Shown: one piece after another, positions 1 through 12,692 of the stretch
Numbering within the stretch: the stretch's first letter is position 1
How the letters are laid out: every line of letters begins with the position of its first letter
Translations under genes and position numbers: made by a program
From: Coptis chinensis
Taxonomy: Eukaryota > Streptophyta > Magnoliopsida > Ranunculales > Ranunculaceae
Length of the DNA stretch: 64,000 nucleotides
Assembly: GCA_015680905.1 (NCBI GenBank)
Contig: CM027381.1
Coordinates: 86,329,501 to 86,393,500 of the forward strand
Direction of reading: 5' to 3'
The notes under the pieces: generated by a model
The model's database searches: none
What the model saw: only the letters and a program-made list of their open reading frames with translations
What the model was told of the DNA's origin: nothing

Positions 1-59
1 CATATCCCCTGAGACTAGTTGTATCTAAAAAGGACAAGAATTTTGATGAGATTAGGGAA

Positions 60-985
60 GTGTTTAAAAATCTGACTATAAACCTACCTTTTCTAGATGC
101 TATAAAAAGTCTATCTAGACACGCTAAGTTTCTAAAAGAGTTGTGCACCAAGAAGAGGAAAACCAACATACCTAACGAAGCCTTCTTAACTGAACAATAT
201 CCCTCTTTATCTGAACATAATGGAATTGTTAAGTACAAGGACCATGGTCGTCCTACTATTCAATGCACCTTGGGAGATTACTTCATAACAACTGCTCTAT
301 TAGACCTGGGGGCGAATGTTAACTTACTCCATTTTTATTTATATAAACAACTAGGTCTAACAAAACTTCAACCAACCAAAATGACTTTTGCGGTTAGCCG
401 ATCGTTCTATTAAGTATCCCAAGGGTGTAGTTGAAAACATTCTCGTTAAAGTTCAGGATTTTTATTATCCAACCGACTTCGTTATTCTCGACACAGAGGT
501 TGCTCATGATTCCATTCTCATCATCTTAGGGTGTCCTTTATTGGCAACCGCCAATGCCCAAATCAATTGTCGGGATGGCTCAATGACTCTTTCTTTTGGA
601 AATCTTTCTGTGGTAGTTAACATGTTTAGACAAAAGTAGGGACAACTAGGTTTGCTTGTAGAAGGAGAAGTGAAGTCCATTGAGAGTTTTGTATATCACA
701 TTAGTGCTTCTAATGATCTCGTCCCCACACTAATAGATACCCCTCTTATGGAAGAAGACAAAGATCACAATTTTGACTCCTTGAACATAACTGAAATAAA
801 GAAAGCATTTTCCACCCTACCTTCCGACCCTATGAGAGATAGAGTCAATCTTACAATAAATGAGATAGATGAATTCCTCAAAAAGGGAGATGAATACCAT
901 AATTATGTGGATGCGACCAAGCTAGATGAGGAATTCTATGAGTTTCTAAGAACCTGTGATGATCCACCCTCTCAAACACTACCTA
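60..985 (+). pseudogene. gag-protease coding remnant of element B
   Basis: These broken reading frames encode the end of gag and a retroviral-type aspartic protease. The active-site region reads LLDLGANVNLL in place of the usual D-S/T-G-A form. It is followed by the segment YPKGVVENILVKV and by ILGCPLLATANAQINCRDG, both typical of Athila-group gag-protease proteins. The frame runs on through an acidic spacer and stops being recognisable near 985, just before the nested element C. It is a fossil with a small number of breaks. The family assignment rests on motif recognition, not on a database search. Confidence 0.7.
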
Positions 986-1038
986 TAGCACCACCCGTAT
1001 TTAAAATACATATTTATTTTATTTATTTATTTATTAAT

Positions 1039-4000
1039 TGAATTATTTATTTAATATTTGATTGGATTGGATTTGGGATCTGCTGAGGGCACTGGTTTTG
1101 GGCCCCATTTTGGGCTTGGGTTTCGGACCAAGTATATAAACACATTGTTCTAGAGAATAGGGTTCTTGGAGAATAAAAAAATGATAAAAATGGAGGCAGA
1201 GATAGAAGTTGGTTTGCTAGAGAGTGGGAACCACGGTTCGGATTCTGAGAGATTAAGTATCATTATCTGGTGAGTAGATTAGTTTTCTATTTCACGTATA
1301 ATTTTATTGTTCAAAGTTTTCGCTCATTCTTCGGTCATTATTGTTTGTCCTATTGTTGTTAAACACTGGTTAAAATTGTTGTTGTTAAATATTGGTTAAA
1401 CTGTCGAAACTCTGTTGAGGCTAGAAAATCGACATTGAACTGTCCAAGTTTTATGGGCATTAATGGCAGATAAAGCCCAATAGCATGAAATCATCCTATA
1501 CTTTTGGTTGAACTCTGTTGGGGTGGTCTGGAACCCTTACTGATGAGGGTAGAAGTGAATGATGTTGGGTTGTAGTGGAAGGTTGGAAGGTTGAAATTGG
1601 ATGAGGCTGTCGAAGCTTTGTATCCGGCAGTAATGGCGTCGGCAAACCAAAACCGAGAAAACGTCCCGATTGTTTGGTTGGAACTCGTTGTTGGGATGGT
1701 TAGGATGTTGTGGCGTTGGGGGGATTTATGTTTGGTGTTGTGGGGAGCTTTTGAAGGGTGTTAATGGTGCTGTCGAAGCTCCCAAAATAGTTCGTCAATG
1801 GCAGCCGACAGAAAATCACTCAATTGTATTAAATTTTGTTGTTTGGGTTTGGATGGATTTGAAATGGGTTGAAAGGGGTGTGTTTGAGTGCGTGAGGGCT
1901 GTCGAGTGGTGCAGGTGAAGCTTTAATAGACGTTAATGGTGGTCGAGATCTAGATTTGGGGAGAGATCTCGACAGTTGGTAAAAGGTGTGGAGTATTAAT
2001 TAAAGGTGTTTGGTTTTGATAAGGGCAAAACCGATATGATCAACTTGGGAGGAGGAGGAGAACCCGACTTGGTGGTGGCAGTGGTAGAGGATCTGTTGGA
2101 GGAAGAAGAAGGTGAGTGCGATCCGGTGCTCTCGGGCGATATTCTAGTTTCACTAGATCTGTTGGGTTGGGCTTGAGGCTTGGGCTAAAAACTTGATTAG
2201 TTCTTTGGGCCAAAATTTCTATTTTTAGTTCGGCCCGGTTGTGTTTAGTTTGGGCCAGTTTAATTTAAAGTTTTGGGCCGAACCACTTAACTGTTTTAGG
2301 CCAGTTTCTAATATTGTTTGGGGCTAGTCCAAAGGACTTAAAAATAGAGATCCAAATTGGGTCTTTCAACATTTAAACTTTTGGGGCCTAGGGTTAAGGT
2401 TTCTAAGGTTGGGTCCGAACCATTACCTTAGTCATGAGCCCATGAGCCATGCACCTTGACCTTAGCCATGAACCATGGCTATGAGTCTATGACCACGCAC
2501 CTGTTGAACATATAAACAACAATTCGACTTCGACCATGATGCGTTGACTTTGACCGTTGACCATTGACTATTGACTTTGACCGTTGACTGTGGAATGTTG
2601 ACTTTTTCCAGTTTTTCTCATATTTAAGAATATGGACAAATATAGTAATAAAATATTGTCGAAAATTATATAACATTGTTTGTCATTACCTAATTAAGAT
2701 TTGACGTGAGTAGTGTGTAAAACATATATATATTAGGTTTTTGGTTGTGGACTGTGGACTGTTTAATTGTGCTACGTTTTATGTTACATTTGGGTGGACA
2801 AATCTAATGCTAAAATGCTGTGGAGGCTTGTATAAATTTGGTGGTCATTATCTAATTAAGATTTGACGTTGATATTGTGACATTATATAATATGTTGGGA
2901 TATATATATTAAAGGCAATAGTTTTGGAGAAATAAATGTATAAACACTCCATTATTTTATATGTGAGATGCTACTATGAGATAGTATAGTATGTGTGGAT
3001 ATTTTCCCACGGGATTATGGCTTAGTGCAATAATATATTGTCACGTGAAAGAATGAAAGTGGTTATGAGATATAATTGAGATATTTCTAAATATTGTGGC
3101 TTAGTGCAATAATGTATTTGACATGCATTGATATAGTGAAATAATTATGAGTCATAAATGTATGACACTGAATAAAAGCGAAAATCCTAGAACCTAGCTA
3201 CCACAACTCATGTGATTTGGCCCTTCCGGCGTTTGATTGAATCTGAATGGCCTTGGCGTAAGTAATTGATTGGCCCCCGGCATTTCGGTGAATCTGAATG
3301 GCCTTCGGGCGTAAGTAATGTGATTTGGATTTACGGCGTTTTATAAAGCTGAATGACCCTTCTAAGCGTAGCCGAATAGTGGCTTGATTATTCCGTTAGC
3401 AAATATTGGAGCCAGGTAGCGATATTTTATGCCGAATAGTGGCAGTACTTACATAATGGCTTCCGTGTGAGGGTTACCTGGTGTGCGGCATCCCGCTCAG
3501 GGTAGTTACGCATGGAGTGGTACATTATGTAAGGGGAGGCATGTGGATGTACATGTTTGGCGTTGGGTAGCGATTGTGGTAGCCAGGGAAACTAAGTAAG
3601 ACATAGATACGACGTGATTTTAGGGACACACAAAGAAAGCCTTAATTAATATAATTATGGAAATATGTTGGTTAATGATATATCTTTAGATAGATGATTG
3701 TATATGTTTGGCTGGTTAGTAGTTTAGTTAGAACCTAAGGCGCCTCGTGGAGGAACTAAATGTCTTTTTATTATGCGTATGGTATGTTGTATTAGTTCTT
3801 TGGAAGTTAAAAAGCCTCGATTGGAGGAACTACCTGCCTTACCTATTGTAGTTAAGAATGTCAGTATTAGTTGTTGGGAGTTAAAAGCCAAATGGAGGAA
3901 CTAACTGCTTTATAGATTGTGTAAATATATGTATAAGTATATGTTGTGTTTTAGAGCTACTCACACCGGCATTTTTATAATCTTGACCCGATTTGCATGT

Positions 4001-4360
4001 TGGCTTATCGGTGTGTTCATTAAATGAACATAGTTGATAAGTCTTGACAATTAGTGTTGAAGAAGATTGGTTCTTTGCTTGTGGTTTTGCGTTAGCGCCG
4101 CATTTCGAGGGTAAGCTTTGTTTTCCTTTGAGGTGATATAGATTTTCAGTTAAGATAAGGTTATTTGCATTTTCATTTGTTAATTTTTGTAATGAAGAGG
4201 ACTTTGGTTTAAGTTTAAAATTTTTATTGGTTTTTAAATTATCCGCATATTTGAACTGTTTATGGGTTTTTGAAAGTTGAGAGTGCGTCACACCTCGGAG
4301 ATCGAAGAGTCGGGAACAAATAATGTTTTTCCGAATTCTGTCAAAATTCGGGGTGTGACA
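1039..4360 (+). mobile_element. Ty3/gypsy LTR (probably solo), element C, nested in B
   Basis: The right end GGGGTGTGACA at 4350-4360 is the usual 3' LTR end of Tekay-like chromoviruses; element D ends in GGGGCGTGACA when read on its own strand. The left end is not certain: a TG at 1039 preceded by TTAAT is the best candidate, and the expected duplication of the right-flank TAATC is only partly matched. The interior has no coding sequence. It holds internal repeats of LTR type, such as degenerate tandem units with the core GAATCTGAATGGCC around 3230-3360 and three repeats with GGAGGAACTA at 3740-3905. A length of about 3.3 kb fits the roughly 3.1-kb LTR of D, so a solo LTR is the simplest reading. 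Confidence 0.5.
2544..2603 (+). promoter_or_regulatory. Array of eight W-box-type TTGAC motifs in LTR C
   Basis: Eight copies of TTGACC or TTGACT lie in 60 bases on the plus strand, spaced about 5 to 10 bases apart. TTGAC(C/T) is the core bound by plant WRKY transcription factors. The position in the first half of the LTR, upstream in the element's sense, is compatible with a U3 enhancer. Whether it is functional is inference. The array could equally be a simple short tandem repeat. Confidence 0.55.
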
Positions 4361-6588
4361 TAATCCCTCATAGAATCCAACCATTTTTTCCATTCCATCC
4401 TTCTAAAACTTATCCACATCCCACGTATTTTCCAAAATCATCTATTTTCTCATGCTCATTCACTTGGCCTCCCTTTTGTAGGAGGAAAAAGAATAAATTG
4501 TATGCTCGATTAGGTTCTAGATCCATCAGAATTCACTACCATTCCACTAAGCCACGTCATAGGAAATCTTGGTGGTTGATTCTGTTTGATGGTGCATTCC
4601 ATGTTAACTATTTATGGAAAGATCCACAATTATTTAGATTATTGATATATGATAAACTGCATGTTAATACATATATATCACATTAAGTCTAGGGAATCTG
4701 ACTTTAAAAAACCTAAGTTTTTGCACAATACCACCTTTCTGGAGTATAGGTCAAACAAAATTTTTCAAACTTAAAAAGAGTTTTCCAATTTTGTTTGGGG
4801 GTGGCGTATTTTGGTATTTCATTTCAAAACGTTTTGCCACACTTTGTCTGTCATGTTTACTCCAATTTAGTTAGTACGTAACAGTTTAATTATGTTTCAT
4901 GTTATCATATCATCTTTACAATATTTCTGTTACAGGTACGTACTGTAATTTTTGTCTCGTTTCTATGATAAATTCTTTCATTATCTCTTTACATTTTGAG
5001 GACAAAGCGTTCGATTGTTTGGGGGTGGGATAGAAATATTTGTAAATATTAGACACTTTTAGGATGTAAATTACGCATTTTTTTTATAAAATATTAAAAA
5101 TCATAAATATTGTTTATACTAGGCACTTAGTGATAATGATATTGTTCCCTTCTCTACGATAATATTAGTTTAGAAATCTCACGTAGTACTTGAATTAGAA
5201 TTTAATTTTTGAAACTTAGATTAATATATAGATAATAGTCATTGCATCTTTTCATGAACATCTTGCATGAGCATCTTTGATTGTACTTGGCAGTATTTTT
5301 CTGAGACCTAGGTTAGAGTATTTAATACATATCATGTGAGCATCTAGCCTAAAAACCTCATAGGAGTGAAATATATGAGTAATGACACAAGGGAGAAGTA
5401 AATTCCGAGTAGAGAAATCACACATCCACTTGCTTGATCACCATACCATATTCTAAGCGAGAATTTAGGCTCTTTTTGGATTGATATAGCCAGAAATTCA
5501 CACCTATATGAAATTTATTATCGGCTAGTCGCCCCACTGAGCCTTTCATTAGTCCTTTCACAAACCAAAAATCCTTTACCAAATAAAACAAAATAAAAAA
5601 TAAAATCAGCCTACCTATTTGGATAAGTATGAGAAATAGGATGAGTGAAGAAAAGAGGAGAAAAATCTGTGTAAACAAAAATTAGTTAGTTGTTTCAGAA
5701 AAGAAAAAGAAAAGAAAGTTTCCATCCAAAGAAAAATAAAAATAAAAGAAAGCTTCCAAAATGAAAGAAAAATAAAAGTTATAACTCCAAAAATAGAATC
5801 AAAATGAGTCAAAAGCCAAAATAAGGGCTAAGTATGGAGCAAAAAGTGTAGAAGCAAAAGAACAAAGTTTTCTCTAAGTTACATAATATGAAGACCCTAT
5901 TTTCTCAGACTTGTCTTTTTAAATATCCATTTTCTTCCTTCTTTAACCAACACCTATGCCCCGTATCACCTAATAAAGACCTCTAACTTAATTAGGAATA
6001 TGTTGGTGTGATAGTAAGTGGTAGATGTGTTTTATCGACCTTGGCTTCCTTGGATTGTCATTAAGATTATGAGAAAATGTGTGCCCACTGCACACTGGAG
6101 TTAGCAAAGTTGAGTGGAAAAATCAGAGTGTTATGTGTTTTGACACATTCTTTGTGAGAACCTACTTGGGTGTGCTACCCAAAAGTTTCAGAAACGGACT
6201 TGCCATTGCATTTCATATCATAGTTCATTGTATAGTTGTTTATCTTAAGATGATTTGATTATTATGTATGTATTAGTTTAAATTTTAGAATGATCATCCT
6301 TGTTTAAATACTAGTGAGATGTATAGATTCTGATATAAATTAGAGAACAATTACTTTTATTTCTTAGTCGTTGTAGTATAAATGAAGTTTGTGAGTACCT
6401 TCTCTAGAAAACTCTCATGAGGCTATAACTCGTCAACTCGGGAATTCTTAGTGGTTTAAGGCTTTATTGCATATGGTCAATGCAGTCGCATTTAGTGAAA
6501 CGAGACTAGTTAAAAATACATTTTTGGTCACTTATTTTAATTTCACATATTTGCTAGAGGACAAGAAAAATGCTATTTTGGGGTGGTT
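4361..6588 (+). other. Non-coding 3' region of element B
   Basis: No gene is visible here. The stretch holds TTTGGGGGTG-type tracts (4793-4804 and 5018-5030), A-rich DNA around 5580-5880, and the polypurine-like TTTTGGGGTGG directly before the LTR at 6589. This layout is usual for the long 3' untranslated part of Athila-type elements. The short open stretches are low-complexity and not convincing as genes. Confidence 0.55.
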
Positions 6589-7188
6589 TGATAAGAGCCC
6601 AAAACTGTAGTTTAAACCCTTTAATAATATTTCTATTTAGCCAATTATGTTATTAATAATATAAATTTATCACTAATTACGTGTTTTTGAGTATTGTAGA
6701 CTTAGGAGTTGAATAAATATCAATTCGTTACTAATTAGGCGCTAAAAGGAGCTAAAGTGATTGCTAGAGAAGTTTCATGAAGAAAGCCCAAGTTTAATGG
6801 AGAAAAAACCCTTAAAAAGCCAAAGTCAAAACTGTTAAGTGAAAGTCAAACCGGATTAGAGAGCTGAAAAAAAAGTTAATAGAACTTCAAAAGGCCATAT
6901 CTTTGGACTCAGGCCTTAGAATTGGGCCCATTTTATATCAAAATGACCGGCTTAGAAAGCTCTTTCCAATAGTCTAGACCTTGACTCGATCAAAGTAGTA
7001 TAAGTCAGTGATAACGTGTGCTACAGTAACACAACCAGAATTGAAAGTCTTAGATTCAACCAATTGGGTTATAGACTTGATTTATGGGTCCATAACCTAG
7101 CCTAAAAACCCATGCATGATTTTGTATAATTATATAAGAGAATAAAAACCCTAAACTATCTCTCCTCTTTCATTAGTTAAAATAATTT

Positions 7189-7233
<45 letters not shown>

Positions 7234-8041
7234 GTTTAGTATAGTTTAAGTAATTAGGGTTTATAATTGTAGCCTCCATTAGAACATTTTAATTAAAGCT
7301 TTAGTTTATTCAATTTAATTACTTATTCTTTATATTATGTCTTCTTTTCATTATTTTAGTTTAATTAATCCAATGATATTAGGCTAATCCCCCTATTAAA
7401 GGGAGTGATTGTGAAGCCTAATGATGAATAGATTGCTCAGTAGAATTATTTAATTGTGTATGTATTTCAATGAGTTTAGTTTATTGTGTGACTTCCAAAA
7501 TAAGCATATAGTAAATTAAACTAGGGATTGTTGTAATTAAGTCGAGAGATTTGGTTGTAATAATCCTACATGCTAGTAATAATGAGTATATAGGTGTAGG
7601 TTGTTGCTAAGGATTATAAAGTTTGAGGCTTTAGGTTGGATCATTGTGTGAAAACCTAAAGATGATATCTTTTCAATGAATAATTCTATTCTTGTTTGAA
7701 ACTAATAATTAGGTGGATTGATTACTTGTTCTATAACTTTCTCTTCCATCAAAACATTATTTCTATTAGTTTAGTTAATTTAGATTTATTTGAATCCGTA
7801 GTATAATCATAGAATAGAAATCTCTTAACATAATATTACTCTCACCATTGTTTCTTTGTGATTTAAATTAGTTTAATTTCTTTTATGCCTTGGTAGTTTA
7901 GGAGTGGAACGAATCCGTACTCTTTATATTACTTCATTATTATTTGAGAGTATGAATATTATTGATCTAAACACTTGTTTAGTTGATTGATTATTTGTGT
8001 TTACGCATAAATAGTTAGTTTACATAAATTTGTGGTTATCA
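6589..8041 (+). repeat. 3' LTR of element B
   Basis: It begins TGATAAGAGC directly after a G-rich purine tract and ends TGGTTATCA, so the ends form the inverted pair TGATAA/TTATCA expected of an LTR. The length is 1453 bases. The junction at 8042 passes straight into RNase H-region sequence of element A. The other LTR is outside the window, so its age cannot be estimated. The LTR contains a (CT)n tract at 7191-7232. Confidence 0.75.
7191..7232. repeat. (CT)n microsatellite
   Basis: An uninterrupted run of 21 CT dinucleotides inside the LTR of element B. It follows AT-rich DNA and AAACCCTAAA-like text, which is common in the transcribed part of plant LTRs. Confidence 0.95.
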
Positions 8042-8085
8042 ATTGCTGACTTCCCCGTCGAAGATGTCAATTGGGAACCTGAGCC

Positions 8086-8616
8086 CATCACTTCATTCCA
8101 TCAACCAACCACCCCAGACACATGACACCTCTATGCAGATGGAGCGTGCAACAACAGCGATAGTGGACTGGGGGCTGTGTTAACTTCATCAGATGGAACA
8201 CAGCTACAAAAGTCAATCATAATTGATTTCACAACATCCAACAACAAAGCGAAACATGAAGCATTAATCACAGGCCTCCGCATGGCACAACAACTACAAG
8301 TCGGAAAGCTCAATGCATATAGTGACTCGCAGCTAATCATCAAACAGATCACCAAAGAGTATGTGACAAACATAGCAAACTTAGCCAAGTACGCTCAGGT
8401 CGTCAATGACATCATCAGCTCATTCAAAACATTTTCCTTGGAACATATTCCCTGGGAGGATAACAGACATGCAGATAGTCTGACTTTCTTAGCCTCAGAA
8501 ACCCAAGAGTCATATCCCAGCATAGTCTACATTGACATCCTGAAGAGGCCCGCCTACCAGCAAGAAAACGTCAACAGCCTCATAGACTTCCAGCCCTCAT
8601 CTGAAGAAGAAATCAC
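8086..8616 (+). pseudogene. RNase H domain remnant of element A
   Basis: The protein reads LYADGACNN at the start, KAKHEALITGL in the middle, then AYSDSQLIIKQI and DNRHADSLTFLAS. This gives the D, E, D, D pattern of RNase H in the archaeal-type form of the Tat lineage. It sits between reverse transcriptase (not in the window) and integrase, as expected. It is part of a broken element and has no host function. Confidence 0.8.
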
Positions 8617-8619
8617 TTA

Positions 8620-8943
8620 ATCTTGGATGGGCCCATTTCTGAAATTTATCCCATATGGTGAGATCCCAGCAGAAGCAAGGAATGCTCGTGCCATACAATT
8701 TCGAGCTCCCAGATACATTGTGATCAACGGAAGATTATTCTGTAAATCGTAGGAGGACCCCACTTACGGTGCATAACTTTATGTGAAAGCCAGCTCATCT
8801 TTGATGAAATTCATAAAGGCGAGTGTGGCAACCATGCAGGAGCATGATCTCTGGCTCACAAAGCAATCACCCAAGGGTATTATTGGCTAGGCATGCACAT
8901 CGAGGCAAAGACGTATGTTCTCAAACGCCACCAATGTCAAACA
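8620..8943 (+). pseudogene. Integrase N-terminal part of element A
   Basis: The translated text includes WMGPFLKFIPYGEIP, then ARAIQFRAPRYIVINGRLF, which is the linker between RNase H and the integrase zinc-binding domain in Tat elements. It is cut at 8943 by the insertion of element D and continues at 44070. It is a fossil with several breaks. Confidence 0.65.
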
Positions 8944-11900
8944 TGTCACGCCCCGAGACCCAACACACATCCCGAGGATGAGGAGTGAATCTCGAGGCCG
9001 ACACCATCCCAATTCTAACGAAATTTCGGCAGAGTTTCCTTTGTTTTATCGGCGTTAGGTATACAAAAAAAACCTGTCATAACCTGGAAATCATATACTA
9101 CAACCTTCCAACAACCATATCTATATAAAACCAACCTTATACACAACAGTACATACATCCACCAAATGTTTAAGTGTAACTACTACTCAAATACATCAAA
9201 TATTACATCAAAATGAGCGAAGCTCTCTCTATACAACCAAAAGGAGCTAATTTCACCCTATACCACAAAATAACTTGACCCTGTCCCTCGTCAATCATAA
9301 GGAAATCCACCCAAATCCCCATAACCTTCCTCACTAGTGGTAGGGAAAGCCTCCTCCGCAACTGACTCGGCTGAAATGTTAATGTAGGATAAGCAAACAA
9401 CTATGCTCAGTAGAAACATACATAACCAATAAATAGTCTACTTATAGAAAACATTTAAAACATGCAGGGTTTCCATAATAATATCAAAATATCGTGACTA
9501 TATAATACATCACTAACTAGTAGAAATCCTTTCGAGATGCTTCGTTAATATTCAAAATATAGTTTTCACAATCATCATACAACTATTGTGGCCGCTGCAT
9601 CCTATTAGAATGGTGAGAATGCGGTAATTTTCGGTGATCCCAGGCATATCTCGGTTCGATTACTTTCGGTGTGAACCATGCACCGTTGTTTTCCTGATCT
9701 TACTGGCAGGGAGCTGAAATGCCGTTGTTGTGTTCGTACACACAAAATCCCCAAAGCTTTTAGGGCTCGGGTGGGCCTGTGACCACGACCCCCATAGGGT
9801 TGTCACCTAACTTCACGGTGGTCAACCGTTCGACGACTAGTAGATCGCTTTCGGGATCGACACACATCGAGGGAGTGGACTAAACTCTCTCCTCTGGCGT
9901 CTAAATCTCATCGAGGTAACATGTAACCTCACACAAGCTAAGCACCATACTGATTGTGACCGCGTTACAAACATGGTTATCTATAAAAGTAGAAAAGGAA
10001 TTCTGGACTACATCCGGTGATGCATCCTTTTAAAGGTGGCCCCACCACCTCGGCGGTGTACACCAGCGGTTGGAATCTTAGGCGTTTGCTGCGTCTCCGG
10101 ATATCGACAACAATTCCTTCTTTATAGGAATTCACAATTCCTTTTCTAAATCCCCTCGTGATAAGCATAGTAATATATATATATACTCGTATTACCGGTC
10201 ATTTCTAAATACTATAGATACATATTTAGTTTTTCTTTTAAAACTGTTGGTTCTATATGTGTGAGTTTCTAGATTTCCAACAATCGAGTAATGCAACCTA
10301 TGACTCCCAAACGGGCCAGTCATAGTAAATGACAACCGATGATTCCCAAACGGCGAATCATCGTAAATAACAACGAACCATCCGTGGAACAATTCAGAAC
10401 CTCACACATAGTTACAAACAATCGGGTAATCCTTACCCGTATTACAAAATCCATCTCTTTGTCTCCCTCTCGAAGGACAAGAGGCGAGAAACCCTTCCCA
10501 AAACCGGTTTTGCTCTTTTAACAAAGAAAATAAATCCCCGCTACCCAGATTTCTCGTAAAAACCATTTTCTAAAGCTATTCATATATTTATTTTATATCG
10601 GTAAATACAATGCAAAACATGAATATCACATATACATGCATGGTTGATACGCAAACTATCTTTCCCAATTTAAACGCAAACTATCTTTCCCAATTTAAAA
10701 CAATCAAATCATGCATGAAAATAAGCATGCTATATATTGGTATGTAAGTTCCTACCTTAGCAAGCTCCGTTCTCCTCAAGCCCACTTAACCGAATCGAGC
10801 CCACTTAACCGAATCCACTTTTATTTAACTCCTATAAAAGGCATATACACATAGGTTATTAGAATTTATCGAATCTAACGAGCGAAATTCTTATCTAACG
10901 TAAGTCGAGAAGAATCTCGACGCTAAGAGTCGGTTTCGGTAATTGTTCCTCTAACTCTGGTTAACAAAGCTCTGAGGCCATTCCTAGCAGTGTACCTCGG
11001 CCAGGTCTCCAAAGGGGTTATTTCCAGCCACTACCGCAGCCCTCACGCGTCAGCGCCAATCATATCACTTCCGATTATCAAGTGAGATTTTCCCAACTCA
11101 ACAACAACCAAGTCCACACCTTCAATTCACATTAATTTTAACAATCAAATCGGTGGGTGCTTTTTCTCCTCCACTCAATAATCAACATGAACTGCTCAAA
11201 ATGGAGTGAATAACAAAAATTCTTACTCAGTCAGTAGGAATCGCTCATTTAGCTTGCTTCTTCACCAATATTGCTCAACTCTAGCTTCTCCAAAGCTGCA
11301 TTTGCGCCGAAATTAAAACCCCTACCATTATTTTCAGTAATACATCACAAGCTATCGAAATAAGTTTAAAAATTTGTTTGAAATGAAATTAAACTCACCT
11401 TTCGCGGCGATATGACGAAATTCCAATCAATTTGAATCTTCACGCTTGGGTTTAGTGTTACTAAGGATCGGGTGTTTGAATTATTGGTCTTAATCGATGA
11501 AATTGGGGAGAATTGAGGATTCTCTCTCCTAGGTTTTTGAATAGTTGCGAAATTGGGGAAGAAGAATTGGGTGCGTTTTTTTGTGGTTGTGCGATTTGGT
11601 TGTTTTTGTCTTTACATGTTTAAGTTATCAAGGCCCAAGCCCAATATGACCAAATTGGGCTTAAAGTCCTAATTAACTTCTAACCACTAACTAATTTGAC
11701 TTAGCGTCGTAATTATTTTTCTGGCCCAAGCAGCTTAATTTAATTTCTTACATTCTATCCTACCGCAGGCTATAGCGATAACCCACTCATGCGTGCGTGT
11801 AAACTGTTAACTCGTCGTGCTCGAACGTAGAAAAGCCCGGTAACCGACATTTTGTCAAATTTTCGTATATGAGTTGCTTACCTAACGTGGCTTATGAGTC

Positions 11901-12024
11901 GGAGTTAAGTTTCATTAATTTATGTACGTTTGAAATGTAAACCCGACCAACCAATTACATAAATGTCCCTAGGTTTGCTATGTAATTTACTAAAATACCC
12001 TTAACAAGAATTTGAGTCTTTACA
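8944..12024 (-). repeat. 3' LTR of element D (intact copy)
   Basis: It runs from TGTCACGCCCCG to TCTTTACA on the plus strand, 3081 bases. Its ends match those of the right-hand copy at 17301 and 44069. It has an AT microsatellite near 10170 and no genes. On the minus strand its 3' end carries the conserved block GTTATGACAGG followed by GGAAACTCTGCCGAAA, common in chromovirus LTRs. Confidence 0.9.
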
Positions 12025-12040
12025 TCCTACCCTCCTTAAA
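12025..12040 (-). other. Polypurine tract of element D
   Basis: On the minus strand the bases before the LTR read AAGGAGGGTAGGA followed by TGTAAAGAC. A purine-rich run directly before the 3' LTR is the plus-strand primer site of LTR retrotransposons. Confidence 0.8.
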
Positions 12041-12072
12041 AGAAAATTTCATCCTTGAAATTAAATCATACC

Positions 12073-12507
12073 TTAGTTCTCGAACAATTCTAGATATTGT
12101 TGCCGCATATCCGATTCCTTCTCCCATGTTGCTTCTTCTACATTGTGATTTCTCCACAAGACCTTTACCAACGGAATGACCTTTGACCGCAATCTCTTTT
12201 CTCTCGTATCTAGAATCTGAACTGGCCCTTCCGGATAGGTAATGTCTTCTTCTAATTCCAACGATTCCAAATCGACCACATGTAGGGGATCCGGCTCATA
12301 CTTGTGTAGTATCGAAATATGGAACACGTTATGGACACGTGATAGCCTTTCCGGTAACTCAAGCCTATACGCCAACTCTGAGATCTTCTGAATAATCGGA
12401 AAAGGTCCCACATATCTAGGTGCAAGTTTCCTTTTCATCCCGAACCTTTGAATTCCCTTCTTCGGAGATACTTTCAAAAATACCCTGTCACCTTCATAAA
12501 ATTCCAA
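12073..12507 (-). pseudogene. Integrase C-terminus with chromodomain, element D
   Basis: The text FYEGDRVFLKVSP and KLAPRYVGPFPIIQKI is the GPY/F-type integrase end. It is followed by YRLELPERLSRVHNVFHIS and then a chromodomain of the form KVLWRNHNVEEATWE at the very C-terminus. This order defines chromoviruses, in which the chromodomain is thought to guide integration to particular chromatin. It is part of a fossil element. Confidence 0.85.
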
Positions 12508-12692
12508 GGGACGTCTACGCCTATCCGCATAGATTTTTCGGCGACTGCGGGTGTGAGCAACCGATTACGTATCACTCTAATCTTACCGGTGGTGTCACTA
12601 ACCATCTCTCGGCCCCAACATAATACTATCTCCGGGTTTCAGTCCAGCAGAGGTGCTCAGTAAGGTCCGCCATACAACGCTTCAAAGCGGTG

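Larger units (their letters stand above)
1..8041 (+). mobile_element. Athila-type Ty3/gypsy retrotransposon B, 3' portion
   Basis: The window opens inside this element. It shows gag-protease coding remnants (60-985), then a nested LTR insertion (C), a long non-coding 3' region with two G-rich purine tracts (near 5015-5030 and 6577-6586), and a 1453-base LTR beginning TGATAAG and ending TTATCA. The 5' LTR is off the window to the left. The protease region resembles Athila-like plant elements. No reverse transcriptase, RNase H or integrase coding is recognisable between the protease and the LTR, so this copy is non-autonomous or lost that part. It is a fossil with several breaks. Its LTR end abuts element A coding sequence at 8042, which suggests insertion into A. 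The matching left target duplication cannot be checked here. Confidence 0.7.

Noticed and set aside
1670-1918. Open frame of 82 codons rich in tryptophan and glycine in LTR C
   Set aside because: It lies inside a non-coding LTR with G/T-rich composition and shows no protein motif.
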